This document shows, piece after piece, positions 6,981 through 14,463 of a DNA stretch of 28,790 nt (position 1 is its first letter; every line of letters begins with the position of its first letter). The notes beneath the pieces are model-generated. The model saw nothing but the letters and a program-made list of their open reading frames with translations. It did not search any database and was not told the origin of the DNA. Made by a program: the position numbers and the translations under genes. This stretch comes from Coriobacteriia bacterium. GTDB lineage: Bacteria > Actinomycetota > Coriobacteriia > Coriobacteriales > QAMH01. The stretch lies in assembly GCA_900758075.1 (NCBI GenBank), contig CAAEQF010000158.1:1-28790 (forward strand), written 5' to 3'.

Positions 6981-7603
6981 TATTTGATTGCAGCCTTGAT
7001 TGCCTCGAAGACCTCGTCCGGAGTCTGGTTGCCGTCAAGCTCGACCAGCGTGCCGTTGCCACGGTAGTAGTCGATGAGCGGGCTCGTTGACTTGTCGTAG
7101 ACATCGAGACGGTTGCGCACGGCATCTTCGTTGTCGTCATCGCGCTGGTACATCTCGCCACCGCACTCGGGGCACTTGTCCCCATCGGCAGCAGTGCCGA
7201 TGAAACCACAATCACGGCACATGCGACGCGTGGAGATGCGGTTGACGACGACTTCGTTGTCGACCTCGAGCGCAATCGCGTAATCGAGCTTCTTCCCAAG
7301 GTCGGACAGCACGCCGTCGAGCGCGACAGCCTGCGCAGGGGTGCGCGGGAACCCGTCGAGCAGATACGACGCATCCGGATCGCCCTTGAGACGCTCCTCG
7401 ACCAACCCGATCACGACCTCGTCGGGGACGAGGTCACCTGCGTCCATGTAGGACTTTGCCTTCTTGCCGAGCTCAGTGCCCGCTTTGACAGCTGCCCTGA
7501 GCAGGTCGCCCGTCGAAAGGTGCTTAAAGCCGTAGGCCTCGACGAGCTTTGCAGATTGCGTGCCTTTGCCAGCGCCAGGAGCACCCAACAAAACGATATT
7601 CAT
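6980..7603 (-). CDS. adk: Adenylate kinase (zinc-LID form)
   Basis: Catalyses ATP + AMP = 2 ADP. The product is 207 residues from the ATG at 7603, which has GGAGAG nine bases upstream; an in-frame TTG two codons earlier is not needed. Seen: P-loop GAPGAGKGT (residues 7-15), AMP-site segment LDGFPRTPAQA (82-92), and a LID domain with Cys129, Cys132, Cys144 and Cys147 that should bind zinc. It lies between secY and map, the usual place. Confidence 0.97.
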   Translation of the reverse strand: MNIVLLGAPGAGKGTQSAKLVEAYGFKHLSTGDLLRAAVKAGTELGKKAKSYMDAGDLVPDEVVIGLVEERLKGDPDASYLLDGFPRTPAQAVALDGVLSDLGKKLDYAIALEVDNEVVVNRISTRRMCRDCGFIGTAADGDKCPECGGEMYQRDDDNEDAVRNRLDVYDKSTSPLIDYYRGNGTLVELDGNQTPDEVFEAIKAAIK

Positions 7604-7630
7604 GAGCAAACACTCTCCAATCGAATAGGG

Positions 7631-8923
7631 CTATTTGAAGAAGCCATCGTAATTATGCATCTTCAGCTGACTCTCGAGCTTGGTCATCGTGTCAAGCGCA
7701 ACGCCGACCATGATGAGAACCGAGGTGCCGCCGAACAGCGAGATGAGCGTGTTGTCGGTGAACGAGTAGAAGATGGACGGGATGATCGCGATAGCTGCCA
7801 GGAACATTGCACCCGGAAGCGTGATGCGGTTGATCACGTCTTTGATGTACTGAGCCGTTGCTCCACCCGGACGAACGCCTGGGATAAAGCCGCCGTTGTT
7901 CTTCAGGTTGTCTGCCGTGTCTTCGGGATGGTAGATCATCGAGGTGTAGAAGTACGCGAAGAACACGATCAGGACGAACGTGAGAATCCAGTTGCCCCAG
8001 CCGGTCGAGCAGAAGCTCGCGACGGCCTGCATCCAGCCGGCATCGCTGAAGAACGCCGCGATCTGAGCCGGGATGTAGAGCAGGGCGGAAGCGAAGATGA
8101 TCGGAATAACGCCCGCGCCGTTGACCTTGAGCGGCAGGTACGTGCTCTGGCCACCCATCTGGCGACGCCCGACGATCCTCTTGGAGTACTGCACCGGGAT
8201 ACGGCGCTGCCCGCGCTCGATGAACACGATCGCGGGAATGACCACGAGGATGATCACGACGATCATGACGGTCATCAAGATGCCCTGCATCTGGTCGCTC
8301 GAATGGTTGACGGAATCAAGCAGTGCGCTTGGGAGGCGCGCAATGATGTTCGCGAAGATGATGAGCGACATGCCGTTGCCGATGCCGCGCTGCGTGATGA
8401 GCTCGCCCATCCACATGATGAACGCGGTGCCGGCAACAAGGGTCACGACGATGACGATGCTCGTGAGCCATACCGGCATGCCGGTGTTCTCGAACGAGAT
8501 GCCAAACGTCGAGCTCTGGAACAGGACCAGGTAGCCGATCGCGTTGATCAGACCAAGTGCCAAGGTGAGCCAACGTGTGATGCGCGTGATGCGACGCTGA
8601 CCCGTCTCGCCCTCTTTCGCCCAAGCCTGCAGGCTCGGGATGACGCCCTGCATGAGCTGCATGATGATCGCAGCGGTGATGTAGGGCATGATGCCGAGCG
8701 AGAACACGGAGAAGTACTCCAGAGCGCCGCCCGAGAAGAGGTTGAGCATCAGCAGACCGGCATTGGTGCTGGAATCCCTAAAGCTGCTGACCAGCTCTGC
8801 AAACGGGATTCCAGGGACCGGGATAAACGAGCCAACTCTGTACAAAGCGATGATAGCAAGAGTGAAGAAGATCTTGTGACGGAGCTCCTTCACGCGCATT
8901 GCATTTGCGAGCGCCTTGAGCAC
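7631..8923 (-). CDS. secY: Preprotein translocase subunit SecY (GTG start)
   Basis: Channel-forming subunit of the SecYEG translocon in the cytoplasmic membrane. The product is 430 residues with about ten hydrophobic helices. It begins (M)LKALANAMRVKELRHKIFF, then shows YRVGSFIPVPG, the plug-region segment LNLFSGGALEYFSVFSLGI, the cytoplasmic loop ERGQRRIPVQYSKR, and FIPGVRPGG near residue 345. The start is GTG at 8923, two nt after the rplO stop, with GGAAAGG upstream. An in-frame ATG at 8899 would remove conserved residues. Confidence 0.97.
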   Translation of the reverse strand: MLKALANAMRVKELRHKIFFTLAIIALYRVGSFIPVPGIPFAELVSSFRDSSTNAGLLMLNLFSGGALEYFSVFSLGIMPYITAAIIMQLMQGVIPSLQAWAKEGETGQRRITRITRWLTLALGLINAIGYLVLFQSSTFGISFENTGMPVWLTSIVIVVTLVAGTAFIMWMGELITQRGIGNGMSLIIFANIIARLPSALLDSVNHSSDQMQGILMTVMIVVIILVVIPAIVFIERGQRRIPVQYSKRIVGRRQMGGQSTYLPLKVNGAGVIPIIFASALLYIPAQIAAFFSDAGWMQAVASFCSTGWGNWILTFVLIVFFAYFYTSMIYHPEDTADNLKNNGGFIPGVRPGGATAQYIKDVINRITLPGAMFLAAIAIIPSIFYSFTDNTLISLFGGTSVLIMVGVALDTMTKLESQLKMHNYDGFFK

Positions 8924-8925
8924 GA

Positions 8926-9366
8926 TTACTCGACCTTTCCTCCGGCTGCCTCGATCTTGGACTGCGCAGTCGCGGAAACCTTGTCCACCTTGACAGTCAG
9001 GGCCTTGGTGATTTCGCCATCGCCAAGGACCTTAACGAGGGAGTCTGCGTGCTTGATGATGCCCTTGGCAACGAGCGTCTCGTGATCGACGGTCTCGCCA
9101 GCCTCAAACTTCTCCTCCAGACGGGAGACGTTCACCGGCAGGTACTCTTTGCGGTTGATGTTGCGGAAGCCGGGGAGCTTGGGAAGGCGCATTGCCAGAG
9201 GAGTCTGGCCACCCTCGAAGCCCGGGCCCTTCGTGCCGCCGGCACGGGAAGCCTGGCCGTTGGAACCGCGACCGGACTTTCCGCCGTAGCCCGAACCGTG
9301 GCCACGGCCGATGCGCTTGCGCTTCTTGGTGGAGCCGGGAGCCGGCTTGAGATCGTGCAGATTCAT
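8926..9366 (-). CDS. rplO: 50S ribosomal protein L15
   Basis: Late-assembly large-subunit protein. The product is 146 residues. The N-terminal third is the typical Gly/Arg/Lys-rich tail (MNLHDLKPAPGSTKKRKR, RGHGSGYGGKSGRG) and the C-terminal part is the globular domain. ATG at 9366 follows AAAGGAG. It is 2 nt from secY and is separated from rpmD by a 112-nt gap full of hairpins. Confidence 0.97.
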   Translation of the reverse strand: MNLHDLKPAPGSTKKRKRIGRGHGSGYGGKSGRGSNGQASRAGGTKGPGFEGGQTPLAMRLPKLPGFRNINRKEYLPVNVSRLEEKFEAGETVDHETLVAKGIIKHADSLVKVLGDGEITKALTVKVDKVSATAQSKIEAAGGKVE

Positions 9367-9389
9367 GAAATTTCTCCTTTTGTATCGCG

Positions 9390-9468
9390 TATGCCCCTAA
9401 GTATGGGCATAGCCGGCAGCTCGCCGCCGGCTAACTACCACGCCTGCTGCCCGCATGCGGGCAGCAGG
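9390..9468 (-). repeat. Three consecutive hairpins between rpmD and rplO
   Basis: In transcription order: a perfect 26-nt palindrome with arms CCTGCTGCCCGCA (9443-9468); TAGCCGGC-N8-GCCGGCTA (9410-9433); and TATGCCC-N8-GGGCATA (9390-9411). The last two share two bases. No U-tract follows any of them. They fill most of the 112-nt gap and end about 10 nt before the rplO ribosome-binding site. Possible roles are RNase processing, mRNA stability, or an L15/SecY-level regulatory element. Confidence 0.6.
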
Positions 9469-9478
9469 ACACGTGCAA

Positions 9479-9670
9479 CTAGATGTTCTCGACCTTGACG
9501 AGATGCTTGACCTTGAAGATCATGCCGCGGACTGCAGGGTTGTCCACCTGATCGACCGTGCGGCCGATCTTGCCGAGGCCCAGCGCCTTGAGGGTCTTGC
9601 CCTGGTCGGCCTTGTAGCCGATAGAGCTCTTGATCTGCGTGATACGCAGCGTCTTATTTGCGTCAGACAT
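9479..9670 (-). CDS. rpmD: 50S ribosomal protein L30
   Basis: A 63-residue large-subunit protein: LRITQIKSSIGYKADQGKT, then LKALGLGKIGRTVDQVDNPA and VRGMIFKVKHLV match the L30 family over its whole length. The ATG at 9670 overlaps the rpsE stop by one base (TAATG), a coupled arrangement. Confidence 0.96.
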   Translation of the reverse strand: MSDANKTLRITQIKSSIGYKADQGKTLKALGLGKIGRTVDQVDNPAVRGMIFKVKHLVKVENI

Positions 9671-10218
9671 TATTGAACCTTCTTACCGTAGATGGCGGCG
9701 ATGCTCATATCGCGGCGTGCGGCGACATCCTCGGGGCTACTGAGCTCCTTGAGGCCCTCTGCAGCTGCCTTGACGATGTTCATCGCGTTGTCAGTGCCGA
9801 GCGACTTGGAAAGAACGTCCTTGACACCCGCGAGCTCGAGCAGAGCGCGCACTGGGCCACCGGCGATGACACCGGTACCAGGGGTAGCGGGCTTGAGCAG
9901 GACGCGGCCTGCGGAAAACTCGCCCAGGACCTCGTGCGGAATCGTGCCTGCCTCGGTCAGCGGCACCTTGAACATGTTCTTCTTGGCATCCTCGACGCCC
10001 TTGCTGATGGCAATCGGCACCTCGGCAGACTTGCCCATGCCAACGCCGACGTTGCCGTTGCGGTCGCCGACGACGACGAGGGCGGACAGGTTCATGCGAC
10101 GACCACCCTTGACCGTCTTGGAAACGCGGTTGATGGAAACTACGCGCTCTTCAAGTTCGGGAACTGCGGGGTTGTTGTCACGCTTGTTGTTCCTGCGGTT
10201 GTTAGACCTCTGTGGCAT
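9670..10218 (-). CDS. rpsE: 30S ribosomal protein S5
   Basis: Small-subunit protein at the mRNA entrance, involved in decoding accuracy. The product is 182 residues. The double-stranded-RNA-binding-like domain is visible as VSINRVSKTVKGGRRMNLSA and VGDRNGNVGVGMGKSAEVP, followed by the C-terminal domain (GRVLLKPATPGTGVIAGG, VLSKSLGTDNAMNIVKAA). Spectinomycin-loop residues VSKTVKGG look wild type. It is 14 nt from rplR. Confidence 0.97.
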   Translation of the reverse strand: MPQRSNNRRNNKRDNNPAVPELEERVVSINRVSKTVKGGRRMNLSALVVVGDRNGNVGVGMGKSAEVPIAISKGVEDAKKNMFKVPLTEAGTIPHEVLGEFSAGRVLLKPATPGTGVIAGGPVRALLELAGVKDVLSKSLGTDNAMNIVKAAAEGLKELSSPEDVAARRDMSIAAIYGKKVQ

Positions 10219-10232
10219 CTTCCTCTCCCTTC

Positions 10233-10607
10233 CTAGAACTTGAGACCAGCTTCGCGGGCACCGTCCGCGAGAGCCTGAACGCGGCCGTGGTACAGATGAC
10301 CACCACGGTCGAAGACGATTTCGGAAATCCCAGCCTCGATTGCGCGCTTGCCGACAAGCTTGCCGACCTCTTCCGCGCCTTCCTTGTTGCTGCCGTTCTT
10401 GCCAGTGGCCTTGAACTCGGCATCGAGGGAAGAGGCGCTGACGAGCGTCTTGGACGTCGTATCGCTGTCATCGATGACCTGGGCGTAGATATGTGCGTTG
10501 GTACGCGTCACGCGCAGACGCGGACGCTCAGCGGTACCGGTCACCTTGGCGCGCACGCGGCGCTGGCGGCGAACCAGTTTCGCTTTCTTTGCTTTGAGCT
10601 TATCCAT
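10233..10607 (-). CDS. rplR: 50S ribosomal protein L18
   Basis: 5S rRNA-binding protein of the central protuberance. The product is 124 residues: basic N-terminus KLVRRQRRVRAKVTGTAERP, then RLRVTRTNAHIYAQVIDD and the conserved end FDRGGHLYHGRVQALADGAR. The start is ATG at 10607, 51 nt after rplF. Confidence 0.97.
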   Translation of the reverse strand: MDKLKAKKAKLVRRQRRVRAKVTGTAERPRLRVTRTNAHIYAQVIDDSDTTSKTLVSASSLDAEFKATGKNGSNKEGAEEVGKLVGKRAIEAGISEIVFDRGGHLYHGRVQALADGAREAGLKF

Positions 10608-10658
10608 ACTTTGATGTACTCCTTGAAATTGACCGGGCTATCGTGCCGGTACGCCTTA

Positions 10659-11198
10659 TTACTTAGCAGCCTTGCCCTCTTTGCGGCGGATGTGCTCGCC
10701 CTGATAGCGGATGCCCTTGCCCTTGTACGGCTCGGGAGCGCGCAGAGAGCGAATCTCGGCAGCAGTCTGGCCAACCAGCTGCTTGTCGACGCCGCTGATG
10801 ATGATCGTGGTGGCATCCGGGCACTCGAACTTGATGCCCTCGGCCGCCTGGACGTCTACGGGATGAGAGTAACCCAGCGTCATTTCAAGTTTGTCGCCCT
10901 TGAGCGATGCACGGTAGCCAACGCCGACGAGCTCGAGCGTCTTGGAGTAGCCCTCGCTCACGCCGATGACCATGTTGTTGATCAGCGAACGGGTCAGGCC
11001 GTGGAGTGCGCGGTTCTGACGCTCGTCGTTCGGACGCTCGACGATGACCTGGTTGTCATCGTTCATGCTGATTGTCATGTTCTTGTTGAAGGTCTCGGTG
11101 AGTTCACCTTTGGGACCCTTGACGGAAACGGTAGAACCGTCGATCTTAACCTCAACTCCGGCAGGAACCGGGATGGGCAGCTTACCAATACGAGACAT
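10659..11198 (-). CDS. rplF: 50S ribosomal protein L6
   Basis: Binds 23S rRNA near the sarcin-ricin loop and factor-binding site. The product is 179 residues, beginning MSRIGKLPIPVPAGVEVKID and ending with PEPYKGKGIRYQGEHIRRKE, both diagnostic. The ATG at 11198 has AAAGGAG upstream. The reading frame stays open for 22 further codons upstream, but those residues are not L6-like and overlap the end of rpsH. Confidence 0.97.
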   Translation of the reverse strand: MSRIGKLPIPVPAGVEVKIDGSTVSVKGPKGELTETFNKNMTISMNDDNQVIVERPNDERQNRALHGLTRSLINNMVIGVSEGYSKTLELVGVGYRASLKGDKLEMTLGYSHPVDVQAAEGIKFECPDATTIIISGVDKQLVGQTAAEIRSLRAPEPYKGKGIRYQGEHIRRKEGKAAK

Positions 11199-11223
11199 TA
11201 GTATTGCTCCTTTCTCAGTTCGA

Positions 11224-11622
11224 TTACCAGATGTAGGCCAGAACCTCGCCACCGACGCCAGCAATGCGCGCGTCGCGGTCGGTCATGACACCCTTGGACG
11301 TGGAAACAACGGCAGTGCCGAGGCCACCGAGAACTCGGGGCAGCTCGTCTTTGCCTGCGTAAATGCGAAGACCCGGCTTGGAGATGCGGCGGATACCGCG
11401 GATGACCTTGGCCTTCTTTGCGCCGTACTTCAAAGTAATGACAAGCTCGTCTTGAGGCTTCTTGGAGATAACCTCGTAGTCGGAGACATAGCCCTCTTCT
11501 TTGATGACGCGGGCAATCTCGACGAGCTTCTTGGAAGACGGCATGGAAACCGTCTCTTTGGTCGCAGAATTCGCGTTTCGGATACGCGTGAGCATATCTG
11601 CGATCGAATCAGTCGTGCTCAT
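11224..11622 (-). CDS. rpsH: 30S ribosomal protein S8
   Basis: Primary 16S rRNA helix-21 binder; in E. coli it represses the spc operon. The product is 132 residues: DSIADMLTRIRNANSATKET, YVSDYEV, and the RNA-binding C-terminus RVLGGLGTAVVSTSKGVMTD. GGAGGAAT precedes the ATG. The 103-nt gap separating it from rpsZ shows no clear inverted repeat or promoter. Confidence 0.97.
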   Translation of the reverse strand: MSTTDSIADMLTRIRNANSATKETVSMPSSKKLVEIARVIKEEGYVSDYEVISKKPQDELVITLKYGAKKAKVIRGIRRISKPGLRIYAGKDELPRVLGGLGTAVVSTSKGVMTDRDARIAGVGGEVLAYIW

Positions 11623-11725
11623 TAAATTCCTCCTATGGTTCGTTGATGACTGCTTCCGATCGGTTCGTCGTCACCCGTGGCGGCAACGCCTGACCGGAGC
11701 AGCCCAGCATCAGGAAAACCAGCGA

Positions 11726-11911
11726 TTACCAGCTGGCTTTGCGGACACCGGGGAGTTCGCCTTTGAGAGCAAGCTCACGCAAGCAGATACGGCACAGGCC
11801 GAACTTACGGTAGACCGAATGCGGTCGGCCGCAGCGGACGCAACGCGTGTAGGCGCGCGTGCTGTACTTAGGCTCGCGGTTTGCCTTGGCGATCATCGAT
11901 TTCTTTGCCAA
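11726..11911 (-). CDS. rpsZ: 30S ribosomal protein S14, zinc type (TTG start)
   Basis: Small-subunit head protein of the short zinc-binding type. It is 61 residues with Cys24, Cys27, Cys40 and Cys43 (RCVRCGRPHSVYRKFGLCRIC) and the conserved end KGELPGVRKASW. The start is TTG at 11911: (M)AKKSMIAK is the canonical N-terminus, and AGGAGG lies six bases upstream. The ATG inside that spacer is out of frame. It sits between rplE and rpsH, as usual. Confidence 0.96.
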   Translation of the reverse strand: MAKKSMIAKANREPKYSTRAYTRCVRCGRPHSVYRKFGLCRICLRELALKGELPGVRKASW

Positions 11912-11973
11912 AACATGCCTCCTAATTTCACAACGGAGCCCATCTCCATTGTTGACACCAATAACATCGAAAT

Positions 11974-12004
11974 GACTACGTACCCTAAAAAAGGGTGCGT
12001 AGTC
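11974..12004 (-). repeat. Long stem-loop between rplE and rpsZ
   Basis: GACTACG-CACCCT and AGGGTACGTAGTC form a 13-bp stem with one G-U pair and a T-only loop on the transcribed strand. It begins 20 nt after the rplE stop in a 113-nt gap. The T-run is in the loop and not after the stem, so it is not a terminator; a processing or stability hairpin is more likely. The octamer GTGTCAAC lies downstream at 11951-11958. Confidence 0.55.
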
Positions 12005-12024
12005 AGACGATTGAACACTATACC

Positions 12025-12570
12025 TTAGCGGTTGACAAACGGGAAGCCAAAAGCGGTAAGAAGCGCCTTGCCATCCTCGTCGGTCTTGGCGGTGGTCACG
12101 AACGTGATGTCCATGCCCCTCGTGCGGTCGACGTCCTCGTAGGAGATCTCGGGGAAGATCGTCTGCTCGCTGACGCCCATGGAGTAGTTGCCGTGGCCGT
12201 CGAAGCTGTTGTCCGGCATGCCGCGGAAGTCGCGGATGCGCGGGATAGCAGTTGCAACCAGACGGTCGAAGAACTCGTACATGCGATCGCCGCGCAACGT
12301 GACCTTAGCGCCGATTGCCTGGCCCTTGCGCAGGCGGAACGTTGCGATGGACTTCCTTGCACGGCAGATCATCGGCTGCTGGCCGGTGATGGTGCGCAGG
12401 TCAGCGACAGCTGCGTCGATGAGCTTGCTATCGGTCGCCGCTTCGCCAACGCCCATGTTGACAACGATCTTCTCAAGCTTCGGAACGTTGTTGATGTTGG
12501 TGACGTTCAGCTCTTTCTCGAGCTGCGGGACGATCTCGTTTTTGTACTTCTCTTTCAGGCGAGGTGCCAT
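12025..12570 (-). CDS. rplE: 50S ribosomal protein L5
   Basis: 5S rRNA-binding protein that contacts P-site tRNA and bridges to S13. The product is 181 residues: LEKIVVNMGVGEA, ITGQQPMICRARKSIATFRL, and PRIRDFRGMPDNSFDGHGNY. The end DITFVTTAKTDEDGKALLTA is standard. ATG at 12570. Confidence 0.97.
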   Translation of the reverse strand: MAPRLKEKYKNEIVPQLEKELNVTNINNVPKLEKIVVNMGVGEAATDSKLIDAAVADLRTITGQQPMICRARKSIATFRLRKGQAIGAKVTLRGDRMYEFFDRLVATAIPRIRDFRGMPDNSFDGHGNYSMGVSEQTIFPEISYEDVDRTRGMDITFVTTAKTDEDGKALLTAFGFPFVNR

Positions 12571-12615
12571 TGTTACTCCTTGTTTCGAGAATTAAGACGG
12601 GGTTCCAACCTCGTC

Positions 12616-12668
12616 CCCTCTTGCGAGGGCCTTTGATGAGGTGCCCGCGCCTCGTCGACGCGGGCACC
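12616..12668 (-). repeat. Two hairpins between rplX and rplE
   Basis: GGTGCCCGCG-N9-CGCGGGCACC (12640-12668) is a perfect 10-bp stem, and CCCTC-N4-GAGGG (12616-12629) follows it, in the 117-nt gap before rplE. No U-tract is present. The gap also begins 19 nt after rplX with no promoter-like hexamers that I trust. Confidence 0.5.
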
Positions 12669-12687
12669 AGATGCAGCAGTCAAGGGA

Positions 12688-13005
12688 CTAGTCGATATCC
12701 TTGCCGCACTTCTTGCAGACGCGGACCTTCTTGCCCTCGTCACGCCTCACGGCGATGCGAGTGGGCAGGCCGCACTGCGGGCAGACCAGCATGACGTTGG
12801 AAACGTCGATGGGGCCCTCGAACGTGTCGATACCGCCGTTGGGGTTGGCCTGCGACGGGCGCAGCGCCTTGTGAATGATGTTCACGCCCTGGACGACGAC
12901 GCGGTGCTCGGACGGACGGGCGGACAGGACCTCGCCCTGTGCGCCTTTGTCCTTGCCGGTGATGACCTTGACGGTATCGCCCTTCTTGATGTTCATCTTC
13001 GCCAT
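12688..13005 (-). CDS. rplX: 50S ribosomal protein L24
   Basis: Assembly-initiator protein at the tunnel exit. The product is 105 residues: a KOW motif in MNIKKGDTVKVITGKDKGAQ, then GVNIIHKALRPSQANPNGGI. A C-terminal pair of CxxC motifs (VCPQCG and VCKKCG) suggests a zinc ribbon, common in non-proteobacterial L24. ATG at 13005 is taken; ATG at 12996 is an alternative. It is 16 nt from rplN. Confidence 0.96.
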   Translation of the reverse strand: MAKMNIKKGDTVKVITGKDKGAQGEVLSARPSEHRVVVQGVNIIHKALRPSQANPNGGIDTFEGPIDVSNVMLVCPQCGLPTRIAVRRDEGKKVRVCKKCGKDID

Positions 13006-13021
13006 TTCCTCACACCTTTCC

Positions 13022-13390
13022 TTAAAGCGTCTCGGGAGCGAGGGAGACGATCTTCATGTACTTGCGATCGCGCAGCTCGCGGGCGACGGGCCCGAAGATA
13101 CGCGTACCACGAGGTGCGCCAGAATCGTCGACGAGGACGGCTGCGTTCTCATCGAACTTAATGTAGGAGCCGTCCTTGCGTCGGACTTCCTTCTTGACGC
13201 GGACGACGACGCAGCGAACGACATCGCCCTTCTTGACCTGACTGTTTGGCGTGGCTTCCTTGACGCTGCAAATAATCACGTCACCAAGGCCGGCATAACG
13301 GCGCTTGGAGCCACCGAGAACCTTGATGCACTGGACTTTGCGTGCGCCAGAGTTGTCAGCAACAGTCAGCATTGATTGCATTTGAATCAT
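13022..13390 (-). CDS. rplN: 50S ribosomal protein L14
   Basis: Large-subunit protein at the intersubunit interface, contacted by RsfS and by 16S helix 14. The product is 122 residues: MIQMQSMLTVADNSGARKVQ, then GGSKRRYAGLGDVIICSVKE and the end FGPVARELRDRKYMKIVSLA match the family throughout. It starts 30 nt after rpsQ and opens the spc cluster. Confidence 0.97.
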   Translation of the reverse strand: MIQMQSMLTVADNSGARKVQCIKVLGGSKRRYAGLGDVIICSVKEATPNSQVKKGDVVRCVVVRVKKEVRRKDGSYIKFDENAAVLVDDSGAPRGTRIFGPVARELRDRKYMKIVSLAPETL

Positions 13391-13420
13391 GATGATTACC
13401 TTTCCTGTTACTAACGGGCC

Positions 13421-13681
13421 TTATTTGGCCTTCTCGACGATCTCGATGAGGCGCCAGCGCTTCTTCTTGGACAGCGGTCGGGTCTCCATGATGCGGACGA
13501 TGTCGCCCACACCGGCCTCGTTGTTCTCGTCATGAGCGTGAAGCTTGCTCGTGGTGGTCATCATCTTGTGATAGACCCTGTGCTGCTTGCGCTCCTCGAT
13601 CTGGACGACGATGGTCTTGTCATTGGCTGCCGAGACGACTACGCCCTGGCGAACCTTACGACTGTTACGCTCTTCTGCCAT
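13421..13681 (-). CDS. rpsQ: 30S ribosomal protein S17
   Basis: OB-fold 16S rRNA 5'-domain binder. The product is 86 residues: RKVRQGVVVSAANDKTIVVQ, YHKMMTTTSKLHAHDENN, and the end ETRPLSKKKRWRLIEIVEKA. The start is ATG at 13681, 18 nt after rpmC. It is the last gene of the S10 cluster. Confidence 0.97.
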   Translation of the reverse strand: MAEERNSRKVRQGVVVSAANDKTIVVQIEERKQHRVYHKMMTTTSKLHAHDENNEAGVGDIVRIMETRPLSKKKRWRLIEIVEKAK

Positions 13682-13699
13682 TTAGGTTTCGCTCCTTTC

Positions 13700-13912
13700 C
13701 TAGGACGCAGCGTCTGCAGCTGCATTGATCTCGCGGGCACGCAGCTCGGTGCAGATGCGCGCGATGTCTTTCTTAACGGTCTTAACACGTGCAGTGTTGT
13801 CCAGTTGGCTGGTGGCCATCTGGAAGCGCAGGTTGAACAGCTCGGCACGTGCCTCGCTCAACTTCTCGTTGAGGTCGTCGGTGGAAAGCTCACGTACTTC
13901 AGATGCTTTCAT
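13700..13912 (-). CDS. rpmC: 50S ribosomal protein L29
   Basis: Tunnel-exit protein; part of the trigger-factor/SRP docking surface. The 70 residues form the usual helical pair: MKASEVRELSTDDLNEKLSE, then ELFNLRFQMATSQLDNTARV and VKKDIARICTELRARE. Its ATG overlaps the rplP stop by one base (TAATG). Confidence 0.96.
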   Translation of the reverse strand: MKASEVRELSTDDLNEKLSEARAELFNLRFQMATSQLDNTARVKTVKKDIARICTELRAREINAAADAAS

Positions 13913-14463
13913 TACGCGTTACCTCCCTTCGCGGCAGCCTCACGAGCAGCTTCGACCTCTGCATCGTGCTCTGCTTCTTCCTCAGCCTCGATAGCGCGCT
14001 GGATAGCGAACTCCTTGGCGTGCTCCTCGGCAAACTCGTGCGCATGCTCTGCCGCGTCGGCGCGGAACAGCATCTTGCACTTGATGGGAAGCTTGTTGAT
14101 GGCAAGGCGCATGGCCTCGCGTGCTTCCTCGGGGGTCACGCCGTCGATCTCGAACATGACGCGGCCCGGCTTGACGACTGCCACCCACTCTTCCGGGTTG
14201 CCCTTGCCGGAACCCATGCGGGTCTCTGCCGGCTTCTTGGTGATGGGCTTGTCCGGGAAGATCGTGATCCACACACGGCCGCCACGCTTCATGTAGCGGG
14301 TCATGGCGATACGTGCGGCTTCGATCTGGCGGTTGGTGATCCAATGGGCCTCGAGAGCCTGGATTCCGTAGGAACCAAAGGCGAGCTTCGTACCGCCCTT
14401 GGCCTTGCCCTTCATAGAACCACGCTGGACCTTGCGGTACTTGGTGCGCTTAGGCATCAACAT
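13912..14463 (-). CDS. rplP: 50S ribosomal protein L16 with acidic C-terminal extension
   Basis: Large-subunit protein at the A-site tRNA elbow. Residues 1 to about 136 are canonical: MLMPKRTKYRKVQRGSMKGK, then GSYGIQALEAHWITNRQIEA, GKGNPEEWVAVVKPGRVMFE and NKLPIKCKMLF. The product is 183 residues against about 137-140 in most bacteria. The extra 45 or so are helical, rich in Glu, Ala and His (AEEHAKEFAIQRAIEAEEEA), and end AAKGGNA. The tail is in frame and runs into the TAATG overlap with rpmC, so it is not a sequencing frameshift. The ATG at 14463 overlaps the rpsC stop by one base. Confidence 0.95.
   Translation of the reverse strand: MLMPKRTKYRKVQRGSMKGKAKGGTKLAFGSYGIQALEAHWITNRQIEAARIAMTRYMKRGGRVWITIFPDKPITKKPAETRMGSGKGNPEEWVAVVKPGRVMFEIDGVTPEEAREAMRLAINKLPIKCKMLFRADAAEHAHEFAEEHAKEFAIQRAIEAEEEAEHDAEVEAAREAAAKGGNA

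Noticed and set aside
7520..9085. 521-codon open frame on the plus strand opposite adk and secY
   Set aside because: Shadow of secY; the translation is very rich in His, Asp and Arg, as expected from the reverse of a membrane protein gene.
11199..11264. 22-residue N-terminal extension of L6
   Set aside because: It would overlap the rpsH end; MSRIGK at 11198 with AAAGGAG is the canonical start.
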